Below, piece after piece: positions 10,117 through 19,084 of a stretch of DNA of 64,000 bases; within the stretch, counting starts at the first letter, position 1, and each line of letters begins with the position of its first letter. This stretch comes from Caulobacteraceae bacterium. Lineage in GTDB: Bacteria; Pseudomonadota; Alphaproteobacteria; Caulobacterales; Caulobacteraceae. The stretch lies in assembly GCA_019695035.1 (NCBI GenBank), contig JAIBAU010000012.1, positions 1-64,000 of the forward strand, given 5' to 3'. The notes under the pieces are model-generated. The model was given only the letters and a program-made list of their open reading frames with translations. It did no database searches and was not told the DNA's origin. The position numbers and the translations under genes were made by a program.

Positions 10117-10890
10117 CTAGTCGCCGAGCTTGGCCATGTCCTCATCGCTGACGTCCTCGTTCGAGTAGACGTTCTGCACATCGTCCTCGTCGTCGAGTGC
10201 GTCCAGCATCTTCATCAGGGTGCCCACCGCGTCCCCCTCGACCGGCGTCAGGGTCTTGGGCCGCCAGATGATCCCCGTGGACTTGGGCTCACCCAGCACC
10301 GGCGTCAGGGCCTCGACCACGGCGTTCAGGTCCTCGAAGGCGGTGTAGATCGTGTGGCCGGGGGCGTCCTCGTAGATGTCGGGCTTGACCAGGTCGCTCT
10401 CGACGTCCTCGGCGCCGGCCTCGATGGCCGCTTCCATGACCTTGTCTTCCGAGCCCGCCTCGGCGGGGTAGATGATCTGGCCCACGCGATCGAACATGAA
10501 CGAGACCGCCCCGGTCTCGCCAAGGTTTCCGCCGTTCTTGCCGAAGGCCGTGCGCACGGCCGTGGCGGCGCGATTGCGGTTGTCGGTCAGCACCTCGACG
10601 ATCACGCCCACGCCGCCGGGGCCGAAGCCCTCGAAGCGGATTTCCTCGTAGGACGCCGCGTCGCCGCCCGCAGCCTTCTTGATGGCCCGCTCAATGTTGT
10701 CCTTGGGCATCGATTCGGCCTTGGCGTTGTTCACGGCAAGGCGGAGGCGCGGGTTCATGGCCGGATCGGGCAGGCCGGACTTGGCCGCCACGGTGATCTC
10801 CCGCGACAGGCGCGAGAACAGCTTGGAGCGCAACGCGTCGGCGCGCCCCTTCTTGTGCATGATGTTCTTGAATTTTGAGTGGCCGGCCAT
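10117..10890 (-). CDS. yebC: YebC/PmpR family DNA-binding transcriptional regulator
   Basis: 257 aa, a full-length YebC/TACO1-type protein starting [19 protein letters not shown]. The three-domain fold has conserved segments [27 protein letters not shown] and YEGFGPGGV-type ([14 protein letters not shown]). Relatives act as transcription regulators or ribosome-associated translation factors. Often next to ruvCAB in proteobacteria, as here (ruvC is 790 nt downstream with one gene between). Confidence 0.93.
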   Translation of the reverse strand: MAGHSKFKNIMHKKGRADALRSKLFSRLSREITVAAKSGLPDPAMNPRLRLAVNNAKAESMPKDNIERAIKKAAGGDAASYEEIRFEGFGPGGVGVIVEVLTDNRNRAATAVRTAFGKNGGNLGETGAVSFMFDRVGQIIYPAEAGSEDKVMEAAIEAGAEDVESDLVKPDIYEDAPGHTIYTAFEDLNAVVEALTPVLGEPKSTGIIWRPKTLTPVEGDAVGTLMKMLDALDDEDDVQNVYSNEDVSDEDMAKLGD

Positions 10891-11043
10891 GGTCGCGCTC
10901 GTCGATGGGGGCGGCGCGTCGCCGCGCCCGCGTCCGTCAGGAATGGATTGGAGGCGCCGCTTTAACCGAAGGTCCGCCCGCTGTCATCCTTGCCGGAACC
11001 GCGCGGACATGACCGAATTGAGCAAGCGAGGGAGTTTGCGCAG

Positions 11044-11223
11044 ATGCACGAAGACGAAGTCCGGCTGGACGAGGACGACACGCCCGAGCTGGTGCACTGG
11101 TTCGACCGGCCCCCGGTCGAGCTGAACAGCGGCCAGATGGCCGCGCTGCTGGCCCTGGCCTTCACGGGCGGCGCCCTGGCCGCGGCAGGTCTGCTGGCCC
11201 TCGGCGGGCGGCTGCGCGACTGA
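11044..11223 (+). CDS. Small single-helix membrane protein, hypothetical
   Basis: 59 aa, unrecognised. Acidic N-terminus (HEDEVRLDEDDTPEL) and one Ala/Leu-rich membrane helix (about 30-54). The frame can be opened further upstream only with a TTG, so the ATG at 11044 with GGGAG 10 nt before it is preferred. The stop overlaps the start of the next gene (TGATG), so the two are coupled. Confidence 0.6.
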   Translation: MHEDEVRLDEDDTPELVHWFDRPPVELNSGQMAALLALAFTGGALAAAGLLALGGRLRD

Positions 11224-11492
11224 TGACCCCGTCTGAACGCAGGGCGTTCACGCCTCCGCGGCGTCCTCCGGCGCACCCCGTGGCGCGCGCGCCGCTGGCC
11301 GTCGTCGGCGGGGTCAGCGCGGGATCGGGCGCGGTCGGCGCCCTGGCGCTGGGCGCGCTGGCGATCGGAGCCCTGGCCATCGGGGCGCTCGCCATTGGTC
11401 GCCTGACCGTGAATCGCACCCGACTTCGCCACGTGCGCATCGGTCGACTGGTCGTCGACGAATTGATCCTGAACGGCCGGCCCTTTCGCTAA
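11223..11492 (+). CDS. Small Ala-Leu-Ala-Ile-Gly repeat protein
   Basis: 89 aa with four or more perfect pentapeptide-like repeats (ALAIG/ALALG, about 40-60), then GRLTVNRTRLRHVRIGRL and an ending ELILNGRPF. The repeat could form a right-handed beta-helix stack or a membrane-embedded hairpin. A Pro/Arg N-terminus precedes it. Coupled by 1 nt overlap with the upstream membrane protein. Function unknown. Confidence 0.65.
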   Translation: MTPSERRAFTPPRRPPAHPVARAPLAVVGGVSAGSGAVGALALGALAIGALAIGALAIGRLTVNRTRLRHVRIGRLVVDELILNGRPFR

Positions 11493-11499
11493 CCGCGGG

Positions 11500-12342
11500 C
11501 TAGGCGCCGACCCTCATCCCGGCAACCACCGGAACGTTTTCGCTGAGCCGGCCGCCGATGCGGATCGGCTCGATTCGCACGGCCTTGCCGGTGCGGTCGT
11601 CGGTCTCGAGGTAGACGCCACAGACCGTCGCCTCGCCCGAAGCCGGCTTGTAGCGCTCCTGACTGATCCGGGTGGTGAAGCGGCGCAACGGTTCTTCCTT
11701 GTCGTTGCCGATCACGGAGTCGTAGTCAGCGCAGGCCCCGGCGTCCGTCTGGTAGGCGGTGCCGCCCGGCAGGATCTGGCTGTCGGCGGTCGGCACGTGG
11801 GTGTGGGTTCCCACCACCAGCGAGGCGCGACCGTCACAGAAATGGCCCATGGCCATCTTCTCGCTCGTCGCCTCGGCGTGCATGTCGACGATGGCCGCAT
11901 CGCAGGCCATGCCCAGGGGACAGGCCTCCAATTCGCGATCAACCGCCGCGAAGGGGTCGTCCATGGAGTCCATGTGCACCCGGCCCAGCACGTTGATGAC
12001 CAGCACGCGGCGGCCGTCGTCGGTGACGAACAGGTCGGCGCCGCGGCCCGGAGGATCGGAGAGGCGGGGATAGTTCACCGGCCGGATCAGCCGGGGCTCG
12101 CGCACGATGTAGGTCAGGGCTTCCTTCTGATCCCAGGCGTGATTGCCCAGGGTCAGGACGTCGGCCCCCGCGTCGTACAGCTCGCGGGCGGTGTTCTCGG
12201 AGATGCCGAAGCCATGGCAGGCGTTCTCGGCGTTGACGACGACGAACTCGAGCCCCAGCCGCCGGCGCAGCCCCGGCAAATGATCAGCCAGCCCGTCCCG
12301 GCCGGAACGGCCCACGACGTCTCCGAAGAATCCAATGCGCAT
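11500..12342 (-). CDS. TIGR00282-type metallophosphoesterase (YmdB-like)
   Basis: 280 aa calcineurin-like phosphoesterase. Metal-binding motifs are present: GDVVGRSGR (D9), NAENACHGFGI, LTLGNHAWDQKE and GTHTHVPTADSQILPGG. Bacillus YmdB hydrolyses 2',3'-cAMP and affects multicellular behaviour; the substrate here is not known. Starts with a 1-nt overlap to the upstream cyclo-ligase stop, giving a two-gene unit with it. Confidence 0.9.
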   Translation of the reverse strand: MRIGFFGDVVGRSGRDGLADHLPGLRRRLGLEFVVVNAENACHGFGISENTARELYDAGADVLTLGNHAWDQKEALTYIVREPRLIRPVNYPRLSDPPGRGADLFVTDDGRRVLVINVLGRVHMDSMDDPFAAVDRELEACPLGMACDAAIVDMHAEATSEKMAMGHFCDGRASLVVGTHTHVPTADSQILPGGTAYQTDAGACADYDSVIGNDKEEPLRRFTTRISQERYKPASGEATVCGVYLETDDRTGKAVRIEPIRIGGRLSENVPVVAGMRVGA

Positions 12343-12923
12343 CAGGCGTCCTTTCGGGCGGGCATATAGCCCCTTTCCGTCAGGATGCCGTCGAGTTTCT
12401 GGTCATGGGGGTCGAGCGGCGCCTGCGCCACCTCCTGCCCGGCGAAGCCCAGACCGACGAACAACGGCCGCCGGCGCCCGTGCAGGGCCGCCAACGTCCG
12501 GTCGTAATAGCCTCCGCCCTGCCCCAGCCGCCCTCCCCGCCGGTCGAAGGCGAGCAGAGGGACAAGGATTAGATCGGGGGCCCCAGGGTCGGACCCGGCC
12601 GGAGGGGCCGAGCATCCCTGCAGATCCGGCTCCAGCGCCTGGCCCGGCTCCCAGGCCAGGAAGTCCAGCGGCTGATCGGGCTCCCTCACCCGGGGCAGAA
12701 GGAGGCGCAGGCCGCGGCGGCGCAATTCGGCGGCGAGTGGAGCCGTGTCCAGCTCGGACCCCATCGGAACGTAGAGGGCGACCGTGCGGACCTCGACCGG
12801 CTGTGCCGAGAGCACGGCATGGAGGTGGGCCGCGGCCCGGGCGCCTGCGTCCGGCAGGGCGAGCTTGAGCTGCTTGCGCTCGGCGCGCATGCGGCTCCTC
12901 AGCTCGGCCTTGGTTTCGGTCAT
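12342..12923 (-). CDS. 5-formyltetrahydrofolate cyclo-ligase
   Basis: 193 aa. Converts 5-formyl-THF to 5,10-methenyl-THF with ATP. Start at 12923 (MTETKAELRSRMRAERKQ); the family motif GQGGGYYDRTL near residue 140 is clear, preceded by [18 protein letters not shown]. In many proteobacteria this gene (ygfA/fau) lies directly downstream of the 6S RNA gene, and the upstream sequence here folds accordingly. The longer upstream open frame falls in that RNA and is rejected. Confidence 0.93.
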   Translation of the reverse strand: MTETKAELRSRMRAERKQLKLALPDAGARAAAHLHAVLSAQPVEVRTVALYVPMGSELDTAPLAAELRRRGLRLLLPRVREPDQPLDFLAWEPGQALEPDLQGCSAPPAGSDPGAPDLILVPLLAFDRRGGRLGQGGGYYDRTLAALHGRRRPLFVGLGFAGQEVAQAPLDPHDQKLDGILTERGYMPARKDA

Positions 12924-12944
12924 CGCCCTGACATGAAACGGGTG

Positions 12945-13110
12945 GCGGCGCCGCGAGAACCGTGAAGGCGTTTCAATCCCCTCGGACCTGGATAACCAGG
13001 TGGGCGCCATGTGCTCGGACCCTCGGGTCCATGCAGGGACAGCTCCCGTCGAGAGTGATTAAGGTCCCCGGGAATGAGGCCTTCGACGAGAACCGCAGCA
13101 TGTCCCGCCG
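12945..13110 (-). ncRNA. ssrS: Probable 6S RNA (ssrS)
   Basis: Minus-strand sequence upstream of the cyclo-ligase folds as a long interrupted hairpin. GAAGGC (13084-13079) pairs with GCCUUC (12969-12964), extended outward by CGU/ACG across a bulge, with CCC/GGG pairing inside and a terminal CACCUGG-UUAU-CCAGGU hairpin. A -35/-10 pair at 13140-13145 and 13117-13122 would start the RNA near 13110. The ends are approximate (about 165 nt). Synteny with the folate cyclo-ligase is the established 6S context; zapA, often on the other side, is absent and replaced by a kinase gene. Confidence 0.6.
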
Positions 13111-13116
13111 CCGATC

Positions 13117-13145
13117 AAGATAGGACTTGGGCTCCCCGCGAACAA
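13117..13145 (-). promoter_or_regulatory. Promoter for the 6S-like RNA
   Basis: TTGTTC (13145-13140), 17-nt spacer, TATCTT (13122-13117) on the minus strand, a good housekeeping-sigma layout for this GC-rich genome. Predicted start lies near 13110. Confidence 0.55.
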
Positions 13146-13322
13146 GCGAAGCCGTTATCCGGAGCGGATCGGCGCCGCGGCCGATCCTCGCGCCGCCGCG
13201 CTGTCCAATCCGTTGATTGCGCCCACAAACCTCCGCCCGGCAATCTCGTCGAAACGATTTTGCTCTAGTCCGTGTAATCAACGGCGACGCTTCAGATCGC
13301 CGGCGGCTGATGCGGGGCGGAC

Positions 13323-15704
13323 ATGACGTTGGCGAATGCGGCGACAGGCGGAGAGACGCTCGAGGCGCTCCGGCGCCAGATCGAGGAGAGCAGTCGCCTC
13401 CTGGCCCTGGCGGAAGGCATGGCGGGCGTCGGTCACTGGCGCTTCGATCTCGGCACCGGAATCATCACCTGGTCGGAGGGGGTCTACCGCCTCAAGGGCG
13501 CCGATCCCGAAACCTTCGAGGTCACCCTCGAGTCGGTCGTCGACTTCTATCATCCGGACGACCAGGCCGGCCTTCAGGAGCGGATCGAGCGGGCCGTCGA
13601 GACCGGCCAGGGTTATGACCTCGAAATGCGCATCATCCGGACCGACGGCGAGGTGCGCGACGTGCAGGCCCGCGCCCAGTGTGAAGTCGACGCCGATGGC
13701 AAGGTCACCGCCCTTTTCGGGGTGATCCAGGACATTACCGAACACAAGGAAGCCCTCCGGGCCGTCAGGCGGAATAAGGCTCTCTACAAGCTGGTGGCCG
13801 AGAATACGGACGACTCCACCGGCCGCATCAGCCTGGACGGCGAAGTGCTGTGGGCCTCGCCGGCCTGCGAACGCCTGACCGGGTTCACTTCGGCGGAGAT
13901 GGCCGGGGTGAAGATCCTGCACCGGACACACCCCGATGATCGTCCAAGGCTGATCGAGCGCTTCCGCGCGGTCATGCGCGGGGACGATGTCGATCCGACG
14001 GTGGAATATCGCTACCAGCACAAGGACGGGCGCTGGATCTGGGTCGAAGCCAAGCCGACCCTCGTCCGCGACGAAGCCGGCCAGCCGGTGGAATTCATCG
14101 ACGTCGTCCGTGACATCTCAGCTCGCAAGGTCGCCGAGGCCCGCCTCGCCGACAGCGAAGCGCGCTTTCGCCGCCTGACCGAAAGCGGGTCCGACCTGGT
14201 CATCGAGATGACCCCGGACCGGACGCTCACCTACGCCTCGCCATCCATGTTCAAGCTGATCGGCATCCGGGCGGAGGAGGCGATCGGGCGGCCCGCAGCC
14301 GAGTTCATCCTGCCCGAAGACATTCCGGTGGTGCGGGCGCGCTTCGAGGATGGCTCGCTTGGGGACGGAGCGGCTGTGCAGTGCCGGATGCGCCGCGCGG
14401 ACGGTACGGTGGTCTGGGTGGAGGCGCGCCCGACCTTCGAACGCGACCCGGTCACCGGCGAGGTTCTGCGCATTACCGATGTGGTCCGCGATATCAGCGC
14501 GCAGAAGGCCCTGCAGGCCGATCTGCAGGCGGCCCGGACCGCCGCGGAACAGGCGGCGGCGGTGAAGGCGGAGTTCCTCGCCAACATGAGCCACGAACTG
14601 CGCACGCCGCTGACCAGCATCATCGGGTTTGCGGGCCTGCTCCGCGCCCGACCGACGCTGGACGCTGAAAGCGCGCGCTTCGTCGATCGGCTGACGACCG
14701 CGACAGACGCGCTCCAGGCGCTCGTCAATGACATTCTCGACTTCTCCAAACTCGAAGCCGGCCAGGTCGAGATCGAAACGACGCCAGTCATGATCCGCGA
14801 CTTGGCGACCGCCTCCCTGGAACTCTTCCTGCCCCAGGCGGAAGAAAAGGGCGTAGCCCTCGAGTTCCGCTGCGATGCGGACGTTCCGGACGCCTTGGCG
14901 CTGGATGCGGCGCGCACCCGTCAGATCCTGCTGAACCTCGTCGGCAACGCCCTCAAGTTCACCCCAAGTGGAAGCGTGACGCTTCATGTCGGTTGGAGCG
15001 GAGGAAGGCTCGCCTGCCGCGTCGAGGACACCGGCATCGGCATCCCAGCCGACAAGGCCGCGCGTCTCTTCCAGCGGTTCAGCCAGGTCGACGGCTCCAT
15101 CAACCGCATGCATGGCGGCACTGGCCTTGGCCTGGCTATTTCGAAGGGCCTGGTCGAGCGCATGGGCGGCGAGATCGGGCTGCAGAGCACGCCCGGCGCG
15201 GGCTCGACCTTCTGGTTTGATATCCCGGCCCCGGAAGCGGTCGCACCGACGGCCGAGGCCGGGGACGTCGCCCGGCCGGCGGCCGGGATCGCAGCCCGGG
15301 TGCTGGTGGTCGACGACAATCCGGCCAACCGAGAGTTGGCTCGCCTGGTCCTTGCCGCCGCCGGCATCACGCCTTGTGAAGCAGCGAACGGTCTGGAGGC
15401 CGTGGGCCTGGCCGGACAGCAGCCCTTCGACCTCATCCTGATGGATGTCCGCATGCCGATCATGGACGGCGTCAGCGCCACCCGCGCCATCCGCGCGGGC
15501 GGCGGGCCGAACAGGGGCGTCCCGATCCTCGCCTTCACCGCGGGCGGCGACGGCAGCGACGAGAGCGCACTGCGCAGCGCCGGTTTCGACGCCTGTGTGG
15601 CTAAGCCGATCCAGCCGACGGTCCTGTTGCAGACCTTGGCCGAGTGGTCGGACCGGTCCCCGCGACCGGATCCTGCGGAGGGCGTTTGCCGGGGCGTCGG
15701 CTAG
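13323..15704 (+). CDS. Hybrid sensor histidine kinase with multiple PAS domains
   Basis: 793 aa, no membrane helix, so a cytosolic sensor. Three PAS/PAC units (about 30-150, 155-275, 280-400; PAC ends such as RDISARKVAEARL and RDISAQKALQADL), HisKA with phospho-acceptor H424 in MSHELRTPLTSIIGFAG, HATPase_c with N box NLVGNALKF and G boxes EDTGIGIP and GTGLGLAI, then a receiver domain with D708 in LILMDVRMP. It can pass phosphate within itself; no separate Hpt or regulator gene is adjacent. The signal sensed cannot be read from sequence. Confidence 0.93.
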   Translation: MTLANAATGGETLEALRRQIEESSRLLALAEGMAGVGHWRFDLGTGIITWSEGVYRLKGADPETFEVTLESVVDFYHPDDQAGLQERIERAVETGQGYDLEMRIIRTDGEVRDVQARAQCEVDADGKVTALFGVIQDITEHKEALRAVRRNKALYKLVAENTDDSTGRISLDGEVLWASPACERLTGFTSAEMAGVKILHRTHPDDRPRLIERFRAVMRGDDVDPTVEYRYQHKDGRWIWVEAKPTLVRDEAGQPVEFIDVVRDISARKVAEARLADSEARFRRLTESGSDLVIEMTPDRTLTYASPSMFKLIGIRAEEAIGRPAAEFILPEDIPVVRARFEDGSLGDGAAVQCRMRRADGTVVWVEARPTFERDPVTGEVLRITDVVRDISAQKALQADLQAARTAAEQAAAVKAEFLANMSHELRTPLTSIIGFAGLLRARPTLDAESARFVDRLTTATDALQALVNDILDFSKLEAGQVEIETTPVMIRDLATASLELFLPQAEEKGVALEFRCDADVPDALALDAARTRQILLNLVGNALKFTPSGSVTLHVGWSGGRLACRVEDTGIGIPADKAARLFQRFSQVDGSINRMHGGTGLGLAISKGLVERMGGEIGLQSTPGAGSTFWFDIPAPEAVAPTAEAGDVARPAAGIAARVLVVDDNPANRELARLVLAAAGITPCEAANGLEAVGLAGQQPFDLILMDVRMPIMDGVSATRAIRAGGGPNRGVPILAFTAGGDGSDESALRSAGFDACVAKPIQPTVLLQTLAEWSDRSPRPDPAEGVCRGVG

Positions 15705-15814
15705 GCGATCAAATATTTTACCCCCATAATATTTGCCTGGGAATTTCTTCGGGGTACAAATCGACGGGTTGAGCGCTCCACCGGCGCTGCACATCCATCC
15801 AGGGAATGCGCCCC

Positions 15815-16270
15815 ATGACCCCCGACCACCCGCTCAAGCGAAGACTGACCGCGTTCATCCGGGATGTCTGGGACCAGGGGGACGCCGACGCAGCGGACGC
15901 CTACCTCGCTCCGGCCTACACGATCCGCCACGACCCGGGCGCTCCCTGGGAAGGCCAGGTTCTTGATCCAGACGCCTTCAAGCAACGCCTTCGACAGTTG
16001 CGGGAGGCATTCCCCGACCAGCGCTTCCAGGTGCAGGCGCTCGTCGCTGAGGGAGACCAGGTCGCCATGACGTGGCTGTGGTCGGCCACCCACACGGGCG
16101 ATCTGCCCGGATTTGCCGCCACCGGCAGGACCGTTCGGATGTCCGGTGCGACGGTCTACAGTTTCGACGCGGATCAGCGACTCACGGGTCATTGGCAGAT
16201 CACCGATCGCCTCGGGGTCTACCAGCAACTGCAGCGGAATCTCGCCGAATCCGGCGCATCGCCCGCGTAA
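15815..16270 (+). CDS. SnoaL-like / ester cyclase family protein
   Basis: 151 aa alpha+beta-barrel (NTF2-like) protein. Motifs include LAPAYTIRHDPG, LREAFPDQRFQVQALVAEGDQVAMTW and a C-terminal HWQITDRLGVYQQLQ. The family includes polyketide cyclases and many proteins of unknown role. The ATG at 15815 has AGGGA at a better spacing than an ATG three codons earlier. A strong terminator follows directly. Confidence 0.8.
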   Translation: MTPDHPLKRRLTAFIRDVWDQGDADAADAYLAPAYTIRHDPGAPWEGQVLDPDAFKQRLRQLREAFPDQRFQVQALVAEGDQVAMTWLWSATHTGDLPGFAATGRTVRMSGATVYSFDADQRLTGHWQITDRLGVYQQLQRNLAESGASPA

Positions 16271-16273
16271 TGA

Positions 16274-16303
16274 AAACGCCCGCCGGTCCCCCGGCGGGCG
16301 TTT
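16274..16303. terminator. Bidirectional terminator between SnoaL-like gene and ctrA
   Basis: Perfect 13-bp arms AAACGCCCGCCGG and CCGGCGGGCGTTT around loop TCCC, with A and T tracts on the two sides. It ends the plus-strand gene and the convergent ctrA. Confidence 0.85.
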
Positions 16304-16326
16304 CGGTGTCTCGAAGGTCGCCTAGC

Positions 16327-17022
16327 CTACGCCGCGGCGACGGCTTCCTGCGGGTCGCGCAGCACGTAACCGCGGCCCCAGACGGTCTCGATGTAGTGCT
16401 TGCCGCCGGCGGCGGTGGCCAGCTTCTTGCGAAGCTTGCAGATGAAGACGTCGATGATCTTCAGCTCGGGCTCGTCCATGCCGCCGTAGAGGTGGTTGAG
16501 GAACATCTCCTTCGTCAGGGTCGTGCCCTTACGAAGCGAGAGCAGCTCCAGCATCTGGTATTCCTTGCCGGTCAGGTGGACCCGCAGGCCGTTCACTTCG
16601 ACCGTCTTGGCGTCGAGGTTCACCAGGATCTCGCCGGTCTTGATGACCGACTGGGCGTGGCCCTTGGAGCGACGGACCACCGCGTGGATGCGGGCGACCA
16701 GCTCCTGCTTGTGGAAGGGCTTGGTCATGTAGTCGTCAGCCCCGCCGCCGAAGGTCTTCACCTTGGTGTCGATCTCGGTCGTGCCCGACAGGATCATCAC
16801 CGGCGTGTTGACCTTGCCCACGCGGAGCTGCCGAAGCACGTCCAGGCCGCTCATGTCCGGCAGGTTAAGGTCGAGCAGGATCAGGTCGTAGTCGTAGATC
16901 TTGCCCAGATCGACGCCTTCCTCCCCCAGGTGCGTCGTATAGACGTTGAACCCCTCGGACTTCAGCATCAGCTCGATGCTCTGCGCCGTGGCCGCATCGT
17001 CCTCGATCAACAGAACTCGCAT
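16327..17022 (-). CDS. ctrA: Cell-cycle master response regulator CtrA
   Basis: OmpR-type regulator that controls replication, division, flagella and pili in alphaproteobacteria. 231 aa from the ATG at 17022 ([17 protein letters not shown]), the usual CtrA length. Receiver with D51 (ILLDLNLP), then winged-helix DNA-binding domain from about 125 ([26 protein letters not shown]). The C-terminus ends in Ala residues (VAAA), as needed for ClpXP degradation of CtrA. The divergent region to fliI is dense in GANTC sites. Confidence 0.97.
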   Translation of the reverse strand: MRVLLIEDDAATAQSIELMLKSEGFNVYTTHLGEEGVDLGKIYDYDLILLDLNLPDMSGLDVLRQLRVGKVNTPVMILSGTTEIDTKVKTFGGGADDYMTKPFHKQELVARIHAVVRRSKGHAQSVIKTGEILVNLDAKTVEVNGLRVHLTGKEYQMLELLSLRKGTTLTKEMFLNHLYGGMDEPELKIIDVFICKLRKKLATAAGGKHYIETVWGRGYVLRDPQEAVAAA

Positions 17023-17326
17023 ACATGCCCCTCCAGGCAAGGTGCTCCCGTCGCCGGAGTCCACCCCGAACCCCGACGTGTTAACGGAACGCTAGGCCCC
17101 GAAACCCTTAAGAGTGGTTAATCCTAACCCCTGCCCGAATCGTTAGGCTGATTTGCGAGTCGGCGTCTAGCGCCGCCGTCAACGATTCGATTCACGGAGT
17201 CGTTTCGCCGCAGTTTTCCGGTTTGGGGACGGGCGAGAGAGGCGAGCCTTCACCCCTGCTTAACCTCGCCATCGCAATTCTTAACGGGCACTCCGCGCGA
17301 TCCGGCGCGGCGCTCGAGGCCTCCGC
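17023..17326. promoter_or_regulatory. ctrA-fliI divergent control region with GANTC cluster
   Basis: 304 nt with six GANTC (CcrM methylation) sites at 17057, 17137, 17157, 17184, 17189 and 17197, five of them within 65 bp; random expectation for 145 bp is about 0.6. Several TTAA half-sites also occur: TTAA-N6-TTAA at 17108-17121, TTAAC at 17080, TTAACC at 17260 and TTAACG at 17281. In Caulobacter crescentus the methylation state and CtrA itself control the ctrA promoters, and class II flagellar genes such as fliI are CtrA targets. None of the half-site pairs shows the exact TTAA-N7-TTAAC spacing. Confidence 0.7.
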
Positions 17327-18667
17327 TTGCAGTCCCTGATTTCCGCCGTCGAACGCATCGATCCCCTCTCCGTCAGCGGCCGGGTTGCGGCGGTGAACGG
17401 CCTGCTGATCGAGGCCCGGGGCGGCCTGACCCGGTTGTCTGTGGGCGCACGCACCGAAATCCTGCGGCGGGGTGAACCGGCGCTGCCGGCCGAGGTCGTG
17501 GGTTTCCGCGACAGCTCGGCCTTGCTCATGCCGTTCGGTCCTGTCGAGGGCGTCGCGCCCGGCGCCGAAATCCGCATCATGAGCGACGGCGCCAGCGTCC
17601 GCCCGACCCTGGGATGGCTCGGCCGCATCGTCGACGCCTTCGGCGCGCCTATCGATGGCAAGGGGCCGCTGCCGACCGGTCCCGCCCCCTACGCCCTGCG
17701 CGCCCCGCCGCCCTCGGCGCACGCCCGCGGTCGTGTGGGTGATCGGCTCGACCTCGGCGTTCGGGCCATGGACGTCTTCACGACCACTTGTCGGGGCCAG
17801 CGTCTCGGGGTCTTCGCAGGCTCGGGTGTGGGCAAGTCGGTGCTGTTGTCGATGCTGGCGCGCGAGGCGTCCTGCGACGCCGTCGTGGTCGGCCTGATCG
17901 GCGAGCGCGGCCGCGAGGTCCGCGAATTTATTGAGGAGACCCTCGGCGAAGCCGGACTGGAACGCGCGGTCGTGGTGGTCGCGACCTCGGACGAACCGGC
18001 GCTTAAGCGCCGTCAGGCGGCCTTCCTGACCATGGCGATTGCGGAGTTCCTGCGCGACCAGGATCTCGAGGTGCTCTGCCTGATGGACTCGGTCACGCGT
18101 TTCGCCATGGCCCAGCGCGAGATCGGCCTGGCCGCGGGCGAGCCGCCGACGACCAAGGGCTACACGCCGACGGTCTTCTCCGAATTGCCCAAGCTCCTGG
18201 AGCGCGCCGGCCCCGGCCCGATCCGCCAGGACGGAACCCAGGCCGGCCCGATCACCGGACTCTTCACCGTGCTGGTCGACGGCGACGACCACAACGAGCC
18301 GATCGCCGACGCGGTGCGCGGCATCCTGGACGGGCACATCGTGATGAGCCGAGCCGTCGCCGAGCGTGGGCGTTTCCCGGCCATCGATCCCCTGAAATCC
18401 ATCAGTCGGACCATGCCGGCCTGCCAGCACCCGCATGAACGCGAGGTGGTGCGCAAGGCTCGCGAGGCCATGAGCGCCTACGGCAACATGGAAGAACTGA
18501 TCAAGATCGGGGCCTACAAGGTCGGCACCGATCCGGTGATCGATCGCGCCGTTCGACTGAACCCTGCCATCGAGGAATTCCTGCGGCAGCGCCCGGACGA
18601 GGTGACTCGCCTCGACGAGAGCTTTGCGCAGCTGGACGCCATCTTGAGTGAAGGACACGACGCATGA
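17327..18667 (+). CDS. fliI: Flagellar type III export ATPase FliI
   Basis: 446 aa, F1-beta-like ATPase energising flagellar export. Walker A AGSGVGKS (164-171), [13 protein letters not shown] motif, Walker [12 protein letters not shown] and T3SS signature [23 protein letters not shown]. The start is a TTG ([14 protein letters not shown]): the frame has a stop at 17282 and no ATG or GTG between, and GAGG lies 8 nt upstream. Stop overlaps the fliJ start by 4 nt. Confidence 0.95.
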   Translation: MQSLISAVERIDPLSVSGRVAAVNGLLIEARGGLTRLSVGARTEILRRGEPALPAEVVGFRDSSALLMPFGPVEGVAPGAEIRIMSDGASVRPTLGWLGRIVDAFGAPIDGKGPLPTGPAPYALRAPPPSAHARGRVGDRLDLGVRAMDVFTTTCRGQRLGVFAGSGVGKSVLLSMLAREASCDAVVVGLIGERGREVREFIEETLGEAGLERAVVVVATSDEPALKRRQAAFLTMAIAEFLRDQDLEVLCLMDSVTRFAMAQREIGLAAGEPPTTKGYTPTVFSELPKLLERAGPGPIRQDGTQAGPITGLFTVLVDGDDHNEPIADAVRGILDGHIVMSRAVAERGRFPAIDPLKSISRTMPACQHPHEREVVRKAREAMSAYGNMEELIKIGAYKVGTDPVIDRAVRLNPAIEEFLRQRPDEVTRLDESFAQLDAILSEGHDA

Positions 18668-19083
18668 CCCAATGGGCCAACTCGCTGATCCGAATTTCGG
18701 GCTATGAGGTCGAGACGCTGCAGAAGCGCCTCGCCGACATTAGCACCCGCCGCGCGGCCTCGGAGATGCGGATCGCCGTCCTGGACGCCGAGATGGAGGT
18801 CGAGAAGGCCCGGGCGGCCGATGACCCCCAGGCCGCCATGTTGATGGCGGCCTACACCACCGGGTGGAAGATCCGCCGACAGCTCGCCGACAGCGACCTC
18901 GCCCAGGCGTCGATCGAGGAAGACGGCGCGCGCGACGCGCTTTCCCGGGCGTTTGAGGAGCTGAAGAAGTTCGAGCACGTCGCCGAGATGACGCGCCTGT
19001 CGCGCCTTAAGGCCGAAGCCGCCGCCGAGACCATCGCGCTCGACGAGCTGGCCGGCCGGCGCAAGCAGAAGAAGAAGGCCTGA
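18664..19083 (+). CDS. fliJ: Flagellar export protein FliJ
   Basis: 139 aa, almost wholly helical and charged, as expected of the FliJ coiled coil that links FliI to FlhA. Residues 5-75 and 80-139 form two long helices ([39 protein letters not shown]); C-terminus is Lys-rich. Identification rests on the position after fliI and the helical pattern more than on sequence motifs, since FliJ is poorly conserved. Confidence 0.85.
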   Translation: MTQWANSLIRISGYEVETLQKRLADISTRRAASEMRIAVLDAEMEVEKARAADDPQAAMLMAAYTTGWKIRRQLADSDLAQASIEEDGARDALSRAFEELKKFEHVAEMTRLSRLKAEAAAETIALDELAGRRKQKKKA

Positions 19084-19084
19084 C

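Noticed and set aside
14118-15794. 558-codon minus-strand frame opposite the histidine kinase
   Set aside because: Shadow of the kinase gene; no domain, no ribosome-binding site, and composition typical of antisense frames.
17108-17121. TTAA-N6-TTAA as a full CtrA site in the ctrA promoter
   Set aside because: Spacing is 6, not 7; kept only as half-sites in the regulatory-region entry.
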